This document shows, one piece after another, positions 32,179 through 41,702 of a stretch of 64,000 nt of DNA. The position numbers and the translations under genes are program-made. The DNA comes from Methylococcaceae bacterium (GTDB lineage: Bacteria > Pseudomonadota > Gammaproteobacteria > Methylococcales > Methylomonadaceae). The stretch lies in NCBI GenBank assembly GCA_021647585.1, contig JAKIUK010000003.1, positions 1 through 64,000 on the forward strand. The letters are read 5' to 3'. Numbering within the stretch: position 1 is the first letter of the stretch; each line of letters opens with the position of its first letter. The notes below the pieces were generated by a model. The model ran no database searches and was not told where the DNA came from. It saw nothing but the letters and a program-made list of their open reading frames with translations.

Positions 32179-33120
32179 ATGATGCGTTTGTTATTTGTAT
32201 TTTTTATATCTATCTCCTGTGTTTTTGCTGATGAATCTGAAATGTCAGGACAGCAATGGTTGGAAAAAATGAGCCATGCAATGGAAACTTATGATTATCA
32301 TGGTACGGTCACTTTTTTTAAAAGTGGCCGACTGGATACAATGAAATATTTCCATGCTAGTAATGAAGGATTAGAACAAGAGCGACTGCTCTCATTAAAT
32401 TCACCGATGCGTGAAGTTATCAGAGAAGGTGGAAAAGTAAGCTGCGTTTTCAAAAATTCAAATAAAGTTGTAGTAAACCATCGACCCGTCAGTGGATCTT
32501 TTATTGTTGACTTGCCTACAGACTTTTCTGCTTCAAGTTCAGTTTATCAATTTACATTACAGGGTGAGGAGTCAGTGGCTATGCTTTCAACCCGTGTAAT
32601 ATCAATTGAAGCTAAAGACCCCTATCGGTATAGCAGAAAGATCTGGATAGATAAGCAGTTTTTTTTACCTTTGAAAATTGAAGTTTACGATCTGTCAGGT
32701 GTGAGACTGGAACAAGTAGTTTTTACAGACTTGCAAGTAGTAGACGACCTGGATTTTGTCGGTGCTGAATCCAATGTTGAAATTACCAACATCAAACATA
32801 TTCATCAGGAAGAATCGTCTGCTGTTGAAATGGCCGATTTTGTTTTGGAAAATGTTCCTGCAGGTTTTCAAACCAAATTTTTTACCCGAATGAATCGGAC
32901 TAATTCAGAGCACGCGGTCGATCATTTGTTATTAAGTGATGGGTTTTCTTCCATTTCAATATACCGAGAACCCAAAGAAGAAAACATTCAATTGGGTTTA
33001 CAAACTCTGGGTACTGTCAATTCATTTACACATGTTATAGATGATTTTGAGATAACAGTGATGGGTGAAGTGCCTGCAGAAACTGTTAAGTTTATCGCTC
33101 AGGGTATAAAGATTCGCTAG
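32179..33120 (+). CDS. rseB: Periplasmic sigma-E regulator RseB/MucB
   Basis: The protein (about 313 residues) has a signal peptide (MMRLLFVFFISISCVFA) and the MucB/RseB two-domain pattern: QQWLEKMSHAMETYDYHGTV, DTMKYFHAS, LNSPMREVIREGG, YRYSRKIWIDKQFFLPLKIE and a C-terminal domain ending ETVKFIAQGIKIR. RseB binds RseA in the periplasm, protects it from proteolysis and senses lipopolysaccharide or lipoprotein stress. GTG 32176 and ATGs at 32179 and 32182 are all possible starts. It is the third gene of the rpoE operon. Confidence 0.92.
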   Translation: MMRLLFVFFISISCVFADESEMSGQQWLEKMSHAMETYDYHGTVTFFKSGRLDTMKYFHASNEGLEQERLLSLNSPMREVIREGGKVSCVFKNSNKVVVNHRPVSGSFIVDLPTDFSASSSVYQFTLQGEESVAMLSTRVISIEAKDPYRYSRKIWIDKQFFLPLKIEVYDLSGVRLEQVVFTDLQVVDDLDFVGAESNVEITNIKHIHQEESSAVEMADFVLENVPAGFQTKFFTRMNRTNSEHAVDHLLLSDGFSSISIYREPKEENIQLGLQTLGTVNSFTHVIDDFEITVMGEVPAETVKFIAQGIKIR

Positions 33121-33207
33121 AAATATTCTAGTTCCTTAGCCTTTTTTGACCTTCCTGGCATTTTTTTAAATTCCTTTAACACTTTTAAGAGTATGAGTGG
33201 AGATAGT

Positions 33208-34602
33208 ATGCTCAGAAATATTATTTGGACTGGATTAGTTTTTTTCTTAAGTATTCCGTCTAGCTATGCAGAATTACCTGACTTTACTGAAATGGTCAAA
33301 AAATATGGTGCCGCTGTAGTTAACATTAGCACCACAAAAAAAGCACCTGAGGTGTCTGGTGATTTTAACGGACAGCAGATGCCCGAAGGCGTTCCCCCGC
33401 AAATGGAAGAGTTTTTCAGACATTTTTTTCAACAGCCTGGACGTGGTTTTCAGCCCAGAGAAACCAGTTCATTGGGTTCGGGGTTTATTATTTCTGAAGA
33501 TGGTTATGTTGTGACTAATCATCATGTAGTTAAAGATGCAGATGAAATAGTTGTTAAACTGAAGGATAGACGGCAATTAGTGGCTACTGTTATTGGTTCC
33601 GATGAAAGTTCGGATATCGCACTGTTGAAAATTGATGCAGAATATCTTCCCATTGTAAAAGTAGGCTCGTCCAATCAACTTCAGGTAGGAGAATGGGTTT
33701 TAGCGATAGGTACTCCTTTTGGGTTTGAGCAATCTGTAACTGCGGGTATCGTGAGTGCTAAAGGGAGAAGCTTGCCAGGAGGAAATTATGTACCTTTCAT
33801 TCAAACAGACGTAGCAATTAACCCAGGAAATTCAGGTGGGCCACTTTTTAATATGGAAGGTGAAGTGATAGGTGTTAATTCACAAATTTATAGTCGTTCC
33901 GGTGGATATATGGGGCTGTCTTTTGCTATTCCAATGGATGTAGCGATGAATGTTGTGAAGCAAATTAAAAGCAAAGGAAGGGTATCACGTGGTTGGTTAG
34001 GCGTTCAAATTCAAAATGTCACCAGAGAATTGGCAGAATCCTTTAATATGGACAGGCCTTATGGCGCATTAATTGCCAAAGTGATCCCAGATAGTCCAGC
34101 AAAACGGGCTGGCTTGCAGATTGGTGATGTGATTATTGAATTTGATGGACATGAGGTTGATACATCAGGTGAATTACCTCCGTTGGTAGGGATTTCACCG
34201 ATAGGAGAAAAAGTAAAGGTCAAGATTATTAGAGCGGGAAATAAACAATCAGTAAAAGTGATTGTTGATCTGCTACCTACTGAAGTCGCTTTAGTATCTG
34301 CCAAAAAACCTACAAAAGAACTTAATCGACTGGCTATAGTTGTTACCGACCTTACTGCTGAGCAACGAAAGCGTCTGGAATTAACTAAACAGGGCGTCTT
34401 GGTACAAAGTGTCAAACAAGGACCGGCTCAGCATGTGGGTATACAGCAAGGTGACATTATTTTGAGGATTCAGAATATTGTTGTTCGTGATGCGGCTGAT
34501 TTTGATAAAATAGTCGAGGAACTTCCAGCCGGTCAGTCAGTAGCTGTGTTAATTCAACGTCGAGGTAGTCCCATCTTTTTAGCTTTAAAAATAGATAAAT
34601 AA
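33208..34602 (+). CDS. mucD: DegP/MucD-type periplasmic serine protease
   Basis: A 464-residue HtrA-family protease/chaperone. ATG 33208 follows GGAG by six bases and opens a signal peptide (MLRNIIWTGLVFFLSIPSSYA); the ATG at 33193 would lengthen it without reason. The catalytic triad is H106 (VVTNHHVV), D136 (SSDIALLKID) and S209 (NPGNSGGPL). Two PDZ domains follow (RGWLGVQIQN... and the C-terminal GVLVQSVKQGPAQHVGIQQG). It degrades or refolds damaged envelope proteins and moderates sigma-E activity. It follows rseB as in Pseudomonas algU-mucABCD, but without an rseC/mucC gene. Confidence 0.95.
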   Translation: MLRNIIWTGLVFFLSIPSSYAELPDFTEMVKKYGAAVVNISTTKKAPEVSGDFNGQQMPEGVPPQMEEFFRHFFQQPGRGFQPRETSSLGSGFIISEDGYVVTNHHVVKDADEIVVKLKDRRQLVATVIGSDESSDIALLKIDAEYLPIVKVGSSNQLQVGEWVLAIGTPFGFEQSVTAGIVSAKGRSLPGGNYVPFIQTDVAINPGNSGGPLFNMEGEVIGVNSQIYSRSGGYMGLSFAIPMDVAMNVVKQIKSKGRVSRGWLGVQIQNVTRELAESFNMDRPYGALIAKVIPDSPAKRAGLQIGDVIIEFDGHEVDTSGELPPLVGISPIGEKVKVKIIRAGNKQSVKVIVDLLPTEVALVSAKKPTKELNRLAIVVTDLTAEQRKRLELTKQGVLVQSVKQGPAQHVGIQQGDIILRIQNIVVRDAADFDKIVEELPAGQSVAVLIQRRGSPIFLALKIDK

Positions 34603-34605
34603 ACA

Positions 34606-36405
34606 GTGGATCAAAAAAACATAAGAAATTTCTCCATAATCGCACATATAGATCACGGTAAATCAACACTGGCAGATCGCTTTATTCAACTTTGCGGAGG
34701 CCTAAGTGATAGAGAAATGGATGTTCAGGTTCTTGATTCTATGGATATTGAGAGGGAGCGTGGAATCACTATTAAAGCGCAAAGTGTTACTTTAGATTAT
34801 AAAGCTAATAATGGTGAAACCTATCAGCTAAATTTTATTGATACCCCTGGACATGTGGATTTTTCTTATGAGGTTTCACGATCACTCGCTGCCTGTGAAG
34901 GCGCGCTGTTAATTGTTGATGCTGCTCAAGGTGTTGAAGCACAGAGTGTGGCAAATTGTTATACGGCAATTGAGCAGGGTCTGGAAGTCGTTCCGGTCTT
35001 AAATAAAATTGATTTGCCTTCTGCCGAGCCAGAACGTGTGATTGCTGAGATTGAAGATGTAATAGGTATTGATGCTGAAGATGCACTTAAAATCAGTGCT
35101 AAAACCGGTGTCGGTGTAAAAGGTGTTTTAGAGCAGTTGGTAGAGAAAGTTCCTGCGCCTACGGGTGATTCAAAAGCTCCTTTGCAAGCTTTGATTATTG
35201 ACTCCTGGTTTGATAATTACCTGGGGGTAGTTTCATTAGTCAGAATAGTTAATGGAAGCATAGCTAAAAAACAAAAATTACTGGTGATGTCTACAGGTAA
35301 AACCTATTTGGCAGAGAAAGTAGGTGTTTATACTCCCAAACAAAAAGAAACTGATATATTAAATACTGGCGAAGTAGGATTTATTGTAGCTGGTATTAAA
35401 GATATTTACGGTGCGCCTGTTGGTGATACCATTACATTGGCAGATAATCCCGCGGCAGAGATGCTGGATGGTTTTGATACTGTTCAACCTCGCGTTTTTG
35501 CGGGATTATACCCTGTTAGTTCTGATGATTTCAACAATATGCGTGATGCATTAGATAAATTAAGTTTAAATGATGCCGCGTTACATTTTGAACCTGAAAG
35601 TTCCCAAGCATTGGGTTTTGGTTTTCGTTGTGGATTCCTGGGTATGTTGCACATGGAAATTGTGCAAGAGCGCCTAGAGCGTGAATACGATATAGATTTG
35701 ATTACCACTGCACCTACTGTTGTGTATGAAGTAGAAACGCATGCAGGTGAGATACTCATGGTTGATAATCCTGCCAATTTACCAGACTCAGGATCAATTT
35801 TAGAAATTAGAGAACCTATTATTTTGGCTAATATTTTAGTACCTCAAGAATATCTTGGTAGTGTCATTGGTTTATGTGTAGAAAAACGTGGCGTGCAAAA
35901 AAACATGCAGTATACAGGGAGTCAGGTCTCACTAAATTACGAATTACCTTTGAGTGAAGTAGTATTAGATTTTTTTGATAGATTAAAATCTGTAAGTCGA
36001 GGATATGCTTCGTTTGATTACGAGTTTTTACGTTTTGATCCTGCTCCTCTGGTGAAACTGGATGTGTTAATTAATGGCGACAAAGTGGATGCATTGTCCG
36101 TTATTGTACATAAGGATTTAAGTCAGACGCGAGGTCGAGGTCTGGTTGAAGTTATGAAAGATCTCATTCCAAGGCAAATGTATGAAGTTGCAATACAAGC
36201 AGCAATAGGTTCTAAAGTTATTGCCAGATCAACAGTAAAAGCGATGAGAAAGAATGTGACAGCTAAATGCTATGGTGGCGATATTTCCCGGAAGAAAAAA
36301 CTGTTAGAAAAACAGAAGGCAGGTAAGAAACGGATGAAGCAAGTGGGCAGTATAGAAATCCCACAAGAAGCCTTTCTTGCTGTTTTGCAAGTCAATAAAG
36401 ACTGA
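34606..36405 (+). CDS. lepA: Elongation factor 4
   Basis: A 599-residue ribosome-associated GTPase (EF4). G-motifs are AHIDHGKSTLADR, RGITIKAQ, DTPGHVDF, LNKIDLPSA and ISAKTG; the LepA-specific C-terminal region includes DLIPRQMYEVAIQAAIG and KNVTAKCYGGDISRKKKLLEKQ in two adjoining parts. The start is GTG 34606, three bases after the mucD stop, without a clear ribosome binding site, so translation is probably coupled to mucD. EF4 acts in translation and ribosome assembly under stress. A terminator follows at 36439. Confidence 0.97.
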   Translation: MDQKNIRNFSIIAHIDHGKSTLADRFIQLCGGLSDREMDVQVLDSMDIERERGITIKAQSVTLDYKANNGETYQLNFIDTPGHVDFSYEVSRSLAACEGALLIVDAAQGVEAQSVANCYTAIEQGLEVVPVLNKIDLPSAEPERVIAEIEDVIGIDAEDALKISAKTGVGVKGVLEQLVEKVPAPTGDSKAPLQALIIDSWFDNYLGVVSLVRIVNGSIAKKQKLLVMSTGKTYLAEKVGVYTPKQKETDILNTGEVGFIVAGIKDIYGAPVGDTITLADNPAAEMLDGFDTVQPRVFAGLYPVSSDDFNNMRDALDKLSLNDAALHFEPESSQALGFGFRCGFLGMLHMEIVQERLEREYDIDLITTAPTVVYEVETHAGEILMVDNPANLPDSGSILEIREPIILANILVPQEYLGSVIGLCVEKRGVQKNMQYTGSQVSLNYELPLSEVVLDFFDRLKSVSRGYASFDYEFLRFDPAPLVKLDVLINGDKVDALSVIVHKDLSQTRGRGLVEVMKDLIPRQMYEVAIQAAIGSKVIARSTVKAMRKNVTAKCYGGDISRKKKLLEKQKAGKKRMKQVGSIEIPQEAFLAVLQVNKD

Positions 36406-36438
36406 TCTTCGATAAAAAGGCCATTTCCCATCTTGTTT

Positions 36439-36460
36439 AACCAGTGTATGCTGGTTTTTT
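36439..36460 (+). terminator. Rho-independent terminator between lepA and lepB
   Basis: AACCAG (36439-36444) and CTGGTT (36451-36456) form a short stem followed by T-run. It is weak, so partial read-through into lepB is likely. Confidence 0.5.
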
Positions 36461-36491
36461 AACCCTAACTATTTGATTCTAAATAATTCAT

Positions 36492-37268
36492 ATGGACTAC
36501 GATTTTTCTTTTTTTCTCGTCATAGCAACTCTGGTTACCGGCATATTATGGGGTGGTTATTTATTATTTTTAAAGCTTGCCAAAATCGACCCTACAACAA
36601 GAACAGAACCATTACTTGTTGAATATGCACATTCTTTTTTCCCTATTGTGTTTATTGTTTTAATTCTGCGTTCTTTTATTGCAGAACCCTTTCGTATTCC
36701 TTCCGGCTCGATGATGCCAACTTTATTAATTGGCGATTTTATTCTGGTTAATAAATTTACTTATGGTATTCGTTTGCCAGTATTGTACACTAAGATAGTT
36801 GAAATGAATGAGCCTCAAAGAGGGGATGTTGTCGTTTTTCGATATCCAAAACAGCCTTCTGTCGATTATATAAAAAGAGTGATCGGTTTACCTGGCGATA
36901 GAGTGACATATTACAATAAAAAATTACTTATTAATGGTGAACCTGCCAAACAAGTTTCACTGGGTCGTTATCAAGGTGTGGGGCAGGGTGTTAGCATGAC
37001 AGGTACCGAACACGTGATTGAAGATCTTATAGGCAGAGAACACAGTATCTTAATCAAACCTGGTATGCCATCTGTAGAAGGCGTTTTTATTGTCCCTGAA
37101 GGTCATTACTTTGTGATGGGCGATAATCGAGATAATAGTAATGATAGCCGTTATTGGGGGACAGTGCCTGAAGCGAATCTGGTAGGGAAAGCTTTTTTTA
37201 TCTGGATGAATTGGGATTGGCAACATACGGGAATTGGATTTGATCGGATTGGAACAATTTTGAAATAG
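36492..37268 (+). CDS. lepB: Signal peptidase I
   Basis: The 258-residue inner-membrane protease cleaves signal peptides from exported proteins. It has two N-terminal membrane segments (about 5-27 and 47-64). The catalytic dyad is S73 in IPSGSMMPTL and K128 in VDYIKRVIGLPGD; GDNRDNSNDSRYWG is the conserved box E. It follows lepA in the usual gammaproteobacterial order, ahead of a DUF4845 gene and rnc. Confidence 0.97.
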   Translation: MDYDFSFFLVIATLVTGILWGGYLLFLKLAKIDPTTRTEPLLVEYAHSFFPIVFIVLILRSFIAEPFRIPSGSMMPTLLIGDFILVNKFTYGIRLPVLYTKIVEMNEPQRGDVVVFRYPKQPSVDYIKRVIGLPGDRVTYYNKKLLINGEPAKQVSLGRYQGVGQGVSMTGTEHVIEDLIGREHSILIKPGMPSVEGVFIVPEGHYFVMGDNRDNSNDSRYWGTVPEANLVGKAFFIWMNWDWQHTGIGFDRIGTILK

Positions 37269-37312
37269 TCTAGACTTAACAGAATAGTATTAATAATTAC
37301 TCTGGAGAGATT

Positions 37313-37690
37313 ATGACTTATTCATCAAAACGACAATATGGTTTAACACTGATTTCGATTCTTTTAATTTTAGGCTTGATTGCTTTTTTTGTGCTATTGA
37401 CGTTAAAGATTGCGCCTATTTATATGAATCACAGCAAAGTGGTTAACGCGCTGTCAGCAGTGGAAAATATGGTGGATGTGGAAACTTTGAGTAAACGTGA
37501 AATTCTATCTAGTCTAGATAAACGTTTTAGCATGAATTATGTAGAAAAAGTGAATCGGGATGATATTACTATTACCATGAGTGATGGTTATGTAAAAGTC
37601 GATGTTGAATATGAAAGAGTAGAAAAACTTATAGGTAATTTAAGTGTGCTAGTTCAGTTTCATGATTTTTTTGAGGTGGGTGAGCAGTAG
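37313..37690 (+). CDS. DUF4845-family membrane protein
   Basis: A 125-residue protein with one N-terminal membrane helix (GLTLISILLILGLIAFFVLLTL) and a small soluble domain (APIYMNHSKVVNALSAVE ... ISM-like DITITMSDGYVKVDVEYERV). It is the DUF4845 protein regularly found between lepB and rnc in gamma- and betaproteobacteria; its function is unknown. GGAGAG precedes the ATG. The stop overlaps the rnc start by one base. Confidence 0.88.
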   Translation: MTYSSKRQYGLTLISILLILGLIAFFVLLTLKIAPIYMNHSKVVNALSAVENMVDVETLSKREILSSLDKRFSMNYVEKVNRDDITITMSDGYVKVDVEYERVEKLIGNLSVLVQFHDFFEVGEQ

Positions 37691-38376
37691 TGATTAGAAA
37701 GCCTGAAGTGCTTGAAAAAAATATGGGGTTGGCTTTTGATCAGCCACAGCTTTTTATCTTGGCGTTAACTCATCGAAGCATCGGTGCAAAGAATAATGAA
37801 AGACTGGAATATCTTGGGGATTCCGTGCTGGGATTTGTGATAGCGGATAAGCTTTTTCAACAATTTCCACGGGCCAGCGAAGGTGAATTAAGTCGACTAA
37901 GGGCGAGTCTTGTTAATCAAAGTTCTTTGGCAGAATTAGCGAGAGTACATAATATAGGTGATTATTTAATTCTTGGGTCTGGAGAATTAAAAAGTGGAGG
38001 ATATAGGCGAGATTCTATTTTATCGGATGCATTAGAAGCAATTATGGGTGCATTGTTGAAAGATCAGGGCATACAAGCTTGTCAGGAATGGATATTGAAA
38101 TTATTTGATAGCAAGCTGGCTAGACTAGACTTGGAAACATCTCAAAAAGATTCAAAAACTCAATTACAAGAGTTAATGCAGGCGAGAAAAGTTCAATTGC
38201 CAATATATGACCTTGTAAATATGACCGGTGCAGCTCATGAGCAAACATTTAATGTTAAATGCTCAACAGTGCTACCAGGTATAGAGCCTTGTATTGGTGT
38301 GGGTATTTCCAGAAAAAGAGCTGAACAGTCAGCGGCGGGAAAATTGTTGAAATTAATCAAAAAACAAAAGAAATGA
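37690..38376 (+). CDS. rnc: Ribonuclease III
   Basis: A 228-residue double-strand-specific RNase for rRNA and mRNA processing. The catalytic signature is NERLEYLGDSVLGFVIAD, with a second acidic cluster in DALEAIMGALLKDQG; the C-terminal dsRNA-binding domain spans about 155-225 (KTQLQELMQARKVQLPIYDL ... KRAEQSAAGKLL). The start is a GTG overlapping the upstream stop by one base. It overlaps era by four bases, the classical rnc-era pair. Confidence 0.97.
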   Translation: MIRKPEVLEKNMGLAFDQPQLFILALTHRSIGAKNNERLEYLGDSVLGFVIADKLFQQFPRASEGELSRLRASLVNQSSLAELARVHNIGDYLILGSGELKSGGYRRDSILSDALEAIMGALLKDQGIQACQEWILKLFDSKLARLDLETSQKDSKTQLQELMQARKVQLPIYDLVNMTGAAHEQTFNVKCSTVLPGIEPCIGVGISRKRAEQSAAGKLLKLIKKQKK

Positions 38377-39260
38377 ATTGTGGTTACGTTGCGTTAATTG
38401 GCCGTCCTAATGTTGGGAAATCAACATTAATGAATCATATGTTAGGACAGAAAATAAGTATCACATCAAGAAAGCCACAGACTACCCGACATCGGATTTT
38501 AGGTATAAATACCACAGCAGCGGGTCAAATTATTTATATGGACACACCTGGTATGCATCAGGTTGAAAAAAAAGCATTAAATCGTTATTTGAACAAGACA
38601 GCTGATACCACCATGCTAGGCGTGGATGTTGTTGTTTGGTTGATAGATGGCTTGTCCTGGCATGAATATGATGAAGTAATTTTTAAAAAACTTGAGCGAG
38701 CAGGGCTCCCCGTTGTTTTGGCCGCAAACAAAGTTGATAAAGTAAAAGATAAAGAGACTATTTTAAGCTTTTTTTCTGAGGCAAAAAAACGTTTCCCTTT
38801 TCAGGAAATGCTCCCTATTTCAGCTTTAAAAAGTATTAATTTGGATAAACTGGAAGCTTGCTTATTGCACTTATTACCTGAAAGTGATCTTATTTATCCG
38901 GCAGATCAAATTACAGATCGGCCCGAACGTTTTTTGGCTGCAGAGATTGTTAGAGAGAAATTGACCAGAAGATTGGGGGATGAACTTCCTTATTCCATGA
39001 CCGTAGAAATAGAGCGTTATGAAGAAAAGCAAAAAATCACCAAGATTTATGCGATTATCTGGGTTGAACGCAATAGCCAAAAAAACATAGTCATAGGTAA
39101 GCAAGGAGAAATGCTTAAAAAAGTGGGTTCTGATGCCAGGATTGATATTGAAAAATTAATTGATCAAAAAGTATATTTACAGCTTTGGGTGAAAGTAAAG
39201 AAAGGCTGGTCAAATAGTGAGCGTGCACTGCATAGTCTTGGTTTTATGGATGCCGAATAA
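38373..39260 (+). CDS. era: GTPase Era
   Basis: A 295-residue GTPase for 16S rRNA maturation and 30S assembly. G1 is GRPNVGKST, the switch region has SRKPQTTRHRILG, G3 is DTPGMH, G4 is ANKVDKV and G5 ISALK. The C-terminal KH domain includes VIGKQGEMLKKVGSDARIDI. ATG 38373 overlaps the rnc stop, so the two are translationally coupled. Confidence 0.97.
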   Translation: MNCGYVALIGRPNVGKSTLMNHMLGQKISITSRKPQTTRHRILGINTTAAGQIIYMDTPGMHQVEKKALNRYLNKTADTTMLGVDVVVWLIDGLSWHEYDEVIFKKLERAGLPVVLAANKVDKVKDKETILSFFSEAKKRFPFQEMLPISALKSINLDKLEACLLHLLPESDLIYPADQITDRPERFLAAEIVREKLTRRLGDELPYSMTVEIERYEEKQKITKIYAIIWVERNSQKNIVIGKQGEMLKKVGSDARIDIEKLIDQKVYLQLWVKVKKGWSNSERALHSLGFMDAE

Positions 39261-39293
39261 ACTTAGGCATCTGCAATAACTAATCCTTCCAAG

Positions 39294-40001
39294 ATGAATG
39301 ATTCAGCAATTCTTTTACAACCTGCTTTTATTTTACAGCACAGAAAATATCGTGAAACCAGTTTAATTTTAGACGTTTTAACGCATGATTTTGGTATTGT
39401 CTCCATTTTAGCCAAAGGGGTTAGAAAGAAAAAATCCAAAACTGCCGGATTGCTTCTGGCCTTTACTGCTTTAAAGCTTTCATATGTTGGACGTAGTGAG
39501 TTAAAAATATTAACTCATGTGGAGTTAAATTCAACTCTCACCACACTCAAAGGGATTTCATTGTATTGTGGTTTTTATGTCAATGAGCTAATTATTTGTT
39601 TTTTACATAAAAATGACCCCCATCCAGAAGTGTATGAAGAATATGAACAGTGCCTCTGTCTGTTAGCAAATTCGGTAGACATTGAACAAATATTAAGATT
39701 TTTTGAGCTGAATTTAATAGAGCAGGTAGGTTATGGGATTCAGTTAACTCTGAATGTGGATACAAATACTTTGGTTGAGTCATTTAAAAAGTATCGTTTT
39801 AGTGACGAATCAGGAATGACAGAAAGTGCAGACGGTTATATTTGTGGAGCAACTTTGTTTGCTTTAGAGGCAAGAGAAAGTTTGAATCAACAAGCTTTGT
39901 ATGAGGCTAAAAATTTAATGAGACGAGTGATTGACTTTCAATTACAGGGCAAAGAACTCAAAAGTCGGGTGGTGTTAGCAAAAATTATTAAACAACTATG
40001 A
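39294..40001 (+). CDS. recO: DNA repair protein RecO
   Basis: A 235-residue RecO: the N-terminal OB-fold begins LQPAFILQHRKYRETSLILD and FGIVSILAKGVRKKKS, and the C-terminal helical part contains LRFFELNLIEQVGYG. RecO loads RecA onto SSB-coated DNA with RecR. No zinc-finger cysteine cluster is visible, as in many gammaproteobacterial versions. It overlaps pdxJ by four bases, keeping the rnc-era-recO-pdxJ order. Confidence 0.93.
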   Translation: MNDSAILLQPAFILQHRKYRETSLILDVLTHDFGIVSILAKGVRKKKSKTAGLLLAFTALKLSYVGRSELKILTHVELNSTLTTLKGISLYCGFYVNELIICFLHKNDPHPEVYEEYEQCLCLLANSVDIEQILRFFELNLIEQVGYGIQLTLNVDTNTLVESFKKYRFSDESGMTESADGYICGATLFALEARESLNQQALYEAKNLMRRVIDFQLQGKELKSRVVLAKIIKQL

Positions 40002-40741
40002 AAGAACAAAAGATTTTACTAGGTGTCAATATTGATCATATTGCAACCTTGCGGCAAGCCAGGGGAACAAAATATCCTGACCCTGTTCAAGCTGCCTTGA
40101 TTGTTGAACAAGCTGGAGCTGATGGGATAACCGCTCATTTAAGGGAAGATCGTCGACACATTCAAGACAGAGACATTTATTTATTAAAAGATGTTATCCA
40201 TACACGGTTAAATCTAGAGATGGCTGTCACTGATGAAATGATTGCTATTGCCTTAGATGTTAAGCCAGCGGCTTGTTGCCTGGTTCCGGAAAAACGAGCA
40301 GAATTAACCACAGAGGGCGGTCTGGACGTGGCTGCAAGTCCAGAGCGAATGAAAAAAGTATGTCAAACATTGGCTGGAACAGGGATTGAGGTTTCATTAT
40401 TTATTGATCCAGAAGCTAAGCAAATTGATGCAGCCTTCAATGCGGGTGCACCCGTTATTGAGCTGCATACGGGGTGTTATGCTGATGCAGAAAATGCTGA
40501 CCAGCAACGACAACAGTTGTCTCGGATTCAACAAGCTGCAGAATATGCTCATAGTAAGGATTTGCAAGTAAATGCAGGGCATGGTTTGAATTTTCATAAT
40601 GTTGAGGATATTTGTAGAATCCCTCAGATTGTAGAGTTAAATATAGGTCATTCAATTATTGCACAAGCTGTTTTATCAGGGTTGAATCAGACAGTCAGGG
40701 ACTTAAAAGAATTGATGAAAAATGCAAGGTATTTGGGGTGA
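39998..40741 (+). CDS. pdxJ: Pyridoxine 5'-phosphate synthase
   Basis: A 247-residue TIM-barrel enzyme that condenses 1-deoxyxylulose 5-phosphate with 3-amino-2-oxopropyl phosphate to make pyridoxine phosphate. Marks are LGVNIDHIATLRQARGTKYP, ADGITAHLREDRRHIQD, CLVPEKRAELTTEGGLD, VIELHTGCYAD and VNAGHGLNFHNV. In E. coli acpS follows; here a PP2C phosphatase gene follows after six bases. Confidence 0.97.
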   Translation: MKEQKILLGVNIDHIATLRQARGTKYPDPVQAALIVEQAGADGITAHLREDRRHIQDRDIYLLKDVIHTRLNLEMAVTDEMIAIALDVKPAACCLVPEKRAELTTEGGLDVAASPERMKKVCQTLAGTGIEVSLFIDPEAKQIDAAFNAGAPVIELHTGCYADAENADQQRQQLSRIQQAAEYAHSKDLQVNAGHGLNFHNVEDICRIPQIVELNIGHSIIAQAVLSGLNQTVRDLKELMKNARYLG

Positions 40742-40747
40742 CTGGTT

Positions 40748-41497
40748 ATGCGTAATGAATTAGAGGTTTTTCAATTAACTTCGGTCGGTGACAGGGAGAT
40801 GAATCAGGATTGTCTGGCACAATTTGTCAGTGATGATTATGCGCTGTTTGTTGTAGCTGATGGTTTGGGTGGACACCATGCCGGGGAAAAAGCGTCTCAA
40901 TATTTTTGTCAGGGAATATTTAAACAGGCGTCTGTTTATCAAAAGTTATTATATAATTCAGGGGATAATGCTAAAGAGGTATTGGCTGAATGGGTGACTG
41001 CAGCGATAAAAGAAATGGAGAAACTTTTTGCTGGGGATGCTAAAGCAGTCGATTCTCATACTACTTGTGTCGTTTTATATCTGGACCATAATATTGCAGC
41101 TACAGCGCATTGTGGAGACTCCCGGATATATAGGTTGAATGCAAAGAAAGTGTTGTGGAGGACTAAAGATCATTCCCTAATACAAAAACAACTGGATGAA
41201 GGGAGTATTACGGAAACAGATATGGGTTTACATCCTGAGCAAAATCAATTGACCCGGAGTATTAATATACTGAAAAATACGGCTGCAGAAATCAATATAT
41301 ATCCTGCTATAGAAAAAGGAGAAACGTTTATACTGTGTACAGATGGTTTTTGGGAGTTTATAAAAGAGAAAGATTTATTGCAGTTAGCTGCCCCGGATAG
41401 TGGCATTAATGAATTAAAAAAAGCAGCAAAAATGATGCATTTTCGCGCGCAGGGAAAAGGTGACAATCTCACTGTGCAATGGATCAGGTGTATGTAA
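40748..41497 (+). CDS. PP2C-family protein phosphatase
   Basis: A 249-residue Ser/Thr phosphatase of the PPM/PP2C type. Metal-binding motifs are VGDREMNQDCLA, VVADGLGGHHAGEKAS, AHCGDSRIYRL, TKDHSLIQ, CTDGFWEF and GKGDNLTVQWI. No kinase gene is next to it, which is unusual because such phosphatases often sit beside a Ser/Thr kinase or a type VI secretion cluster. It starts six bases after pdxJ and was probably added at the end of the operon. A palindromic element follows. Confidence 0.9.
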   Translation: MRNELEVFQLTSVGDREMNQDCLAQFVSDDYALFVVADGLGGHHAGEKASQYFCQGIFKQASVYQKLLYNSGDNAKEVLAEWVTAAIKEMEKLFAGDAKAVDSHTTCVVLYLDHNIAATAHCGDSRIYRLNAKKVLWRTKDHSLIQKQLDEGSITETDMGLHPEQNQLTRSINILKNTAAEINIYPAIEKGETFILCTDGFWEFIKEKDLLQLAAPDSGINELKKAAKMMHFRAQGKGDNLTVQWIRCM

Positions 41498-41539
41498 TTT
41501 TTGTGTGTTGTGGTAGATTCTAGAAATGTGTCACAACGA

Positions 41540-41702
41540 CTAGGAGGCGTCCGAGAATAGAATAACCTACTGCGGAAAAGCTATTTTGGCCAGATTCTCC
41601 GTTCATTTTTGTTAAATACCCCATTATTCGCCTCAAATGAACGAAAAATATGACTCAAAGGCCTTTCCCTCGCTACGGTTCTATTCTCGGACAGCCTCCT
41701 AG
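41540..41702. repeat. 163-bp palindromic element overlapping the stop of a sigma-54 activator gene
   Basis: CTAGGAGGCGTCCGAGAATA (from 41540) is repeated inverted as TATTCTCGGACAGCCTCCTAG (41682-41702, one-base differences). The centre has GTTCATTT and AAATGAAC as inner arms. The activator gene on the minus strand takes its TAG stop from the right tip (41699-41701), so the element may have replaced the original end of that gene. Architecture and size match the other palindromic elements. Confidence 0.65.
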
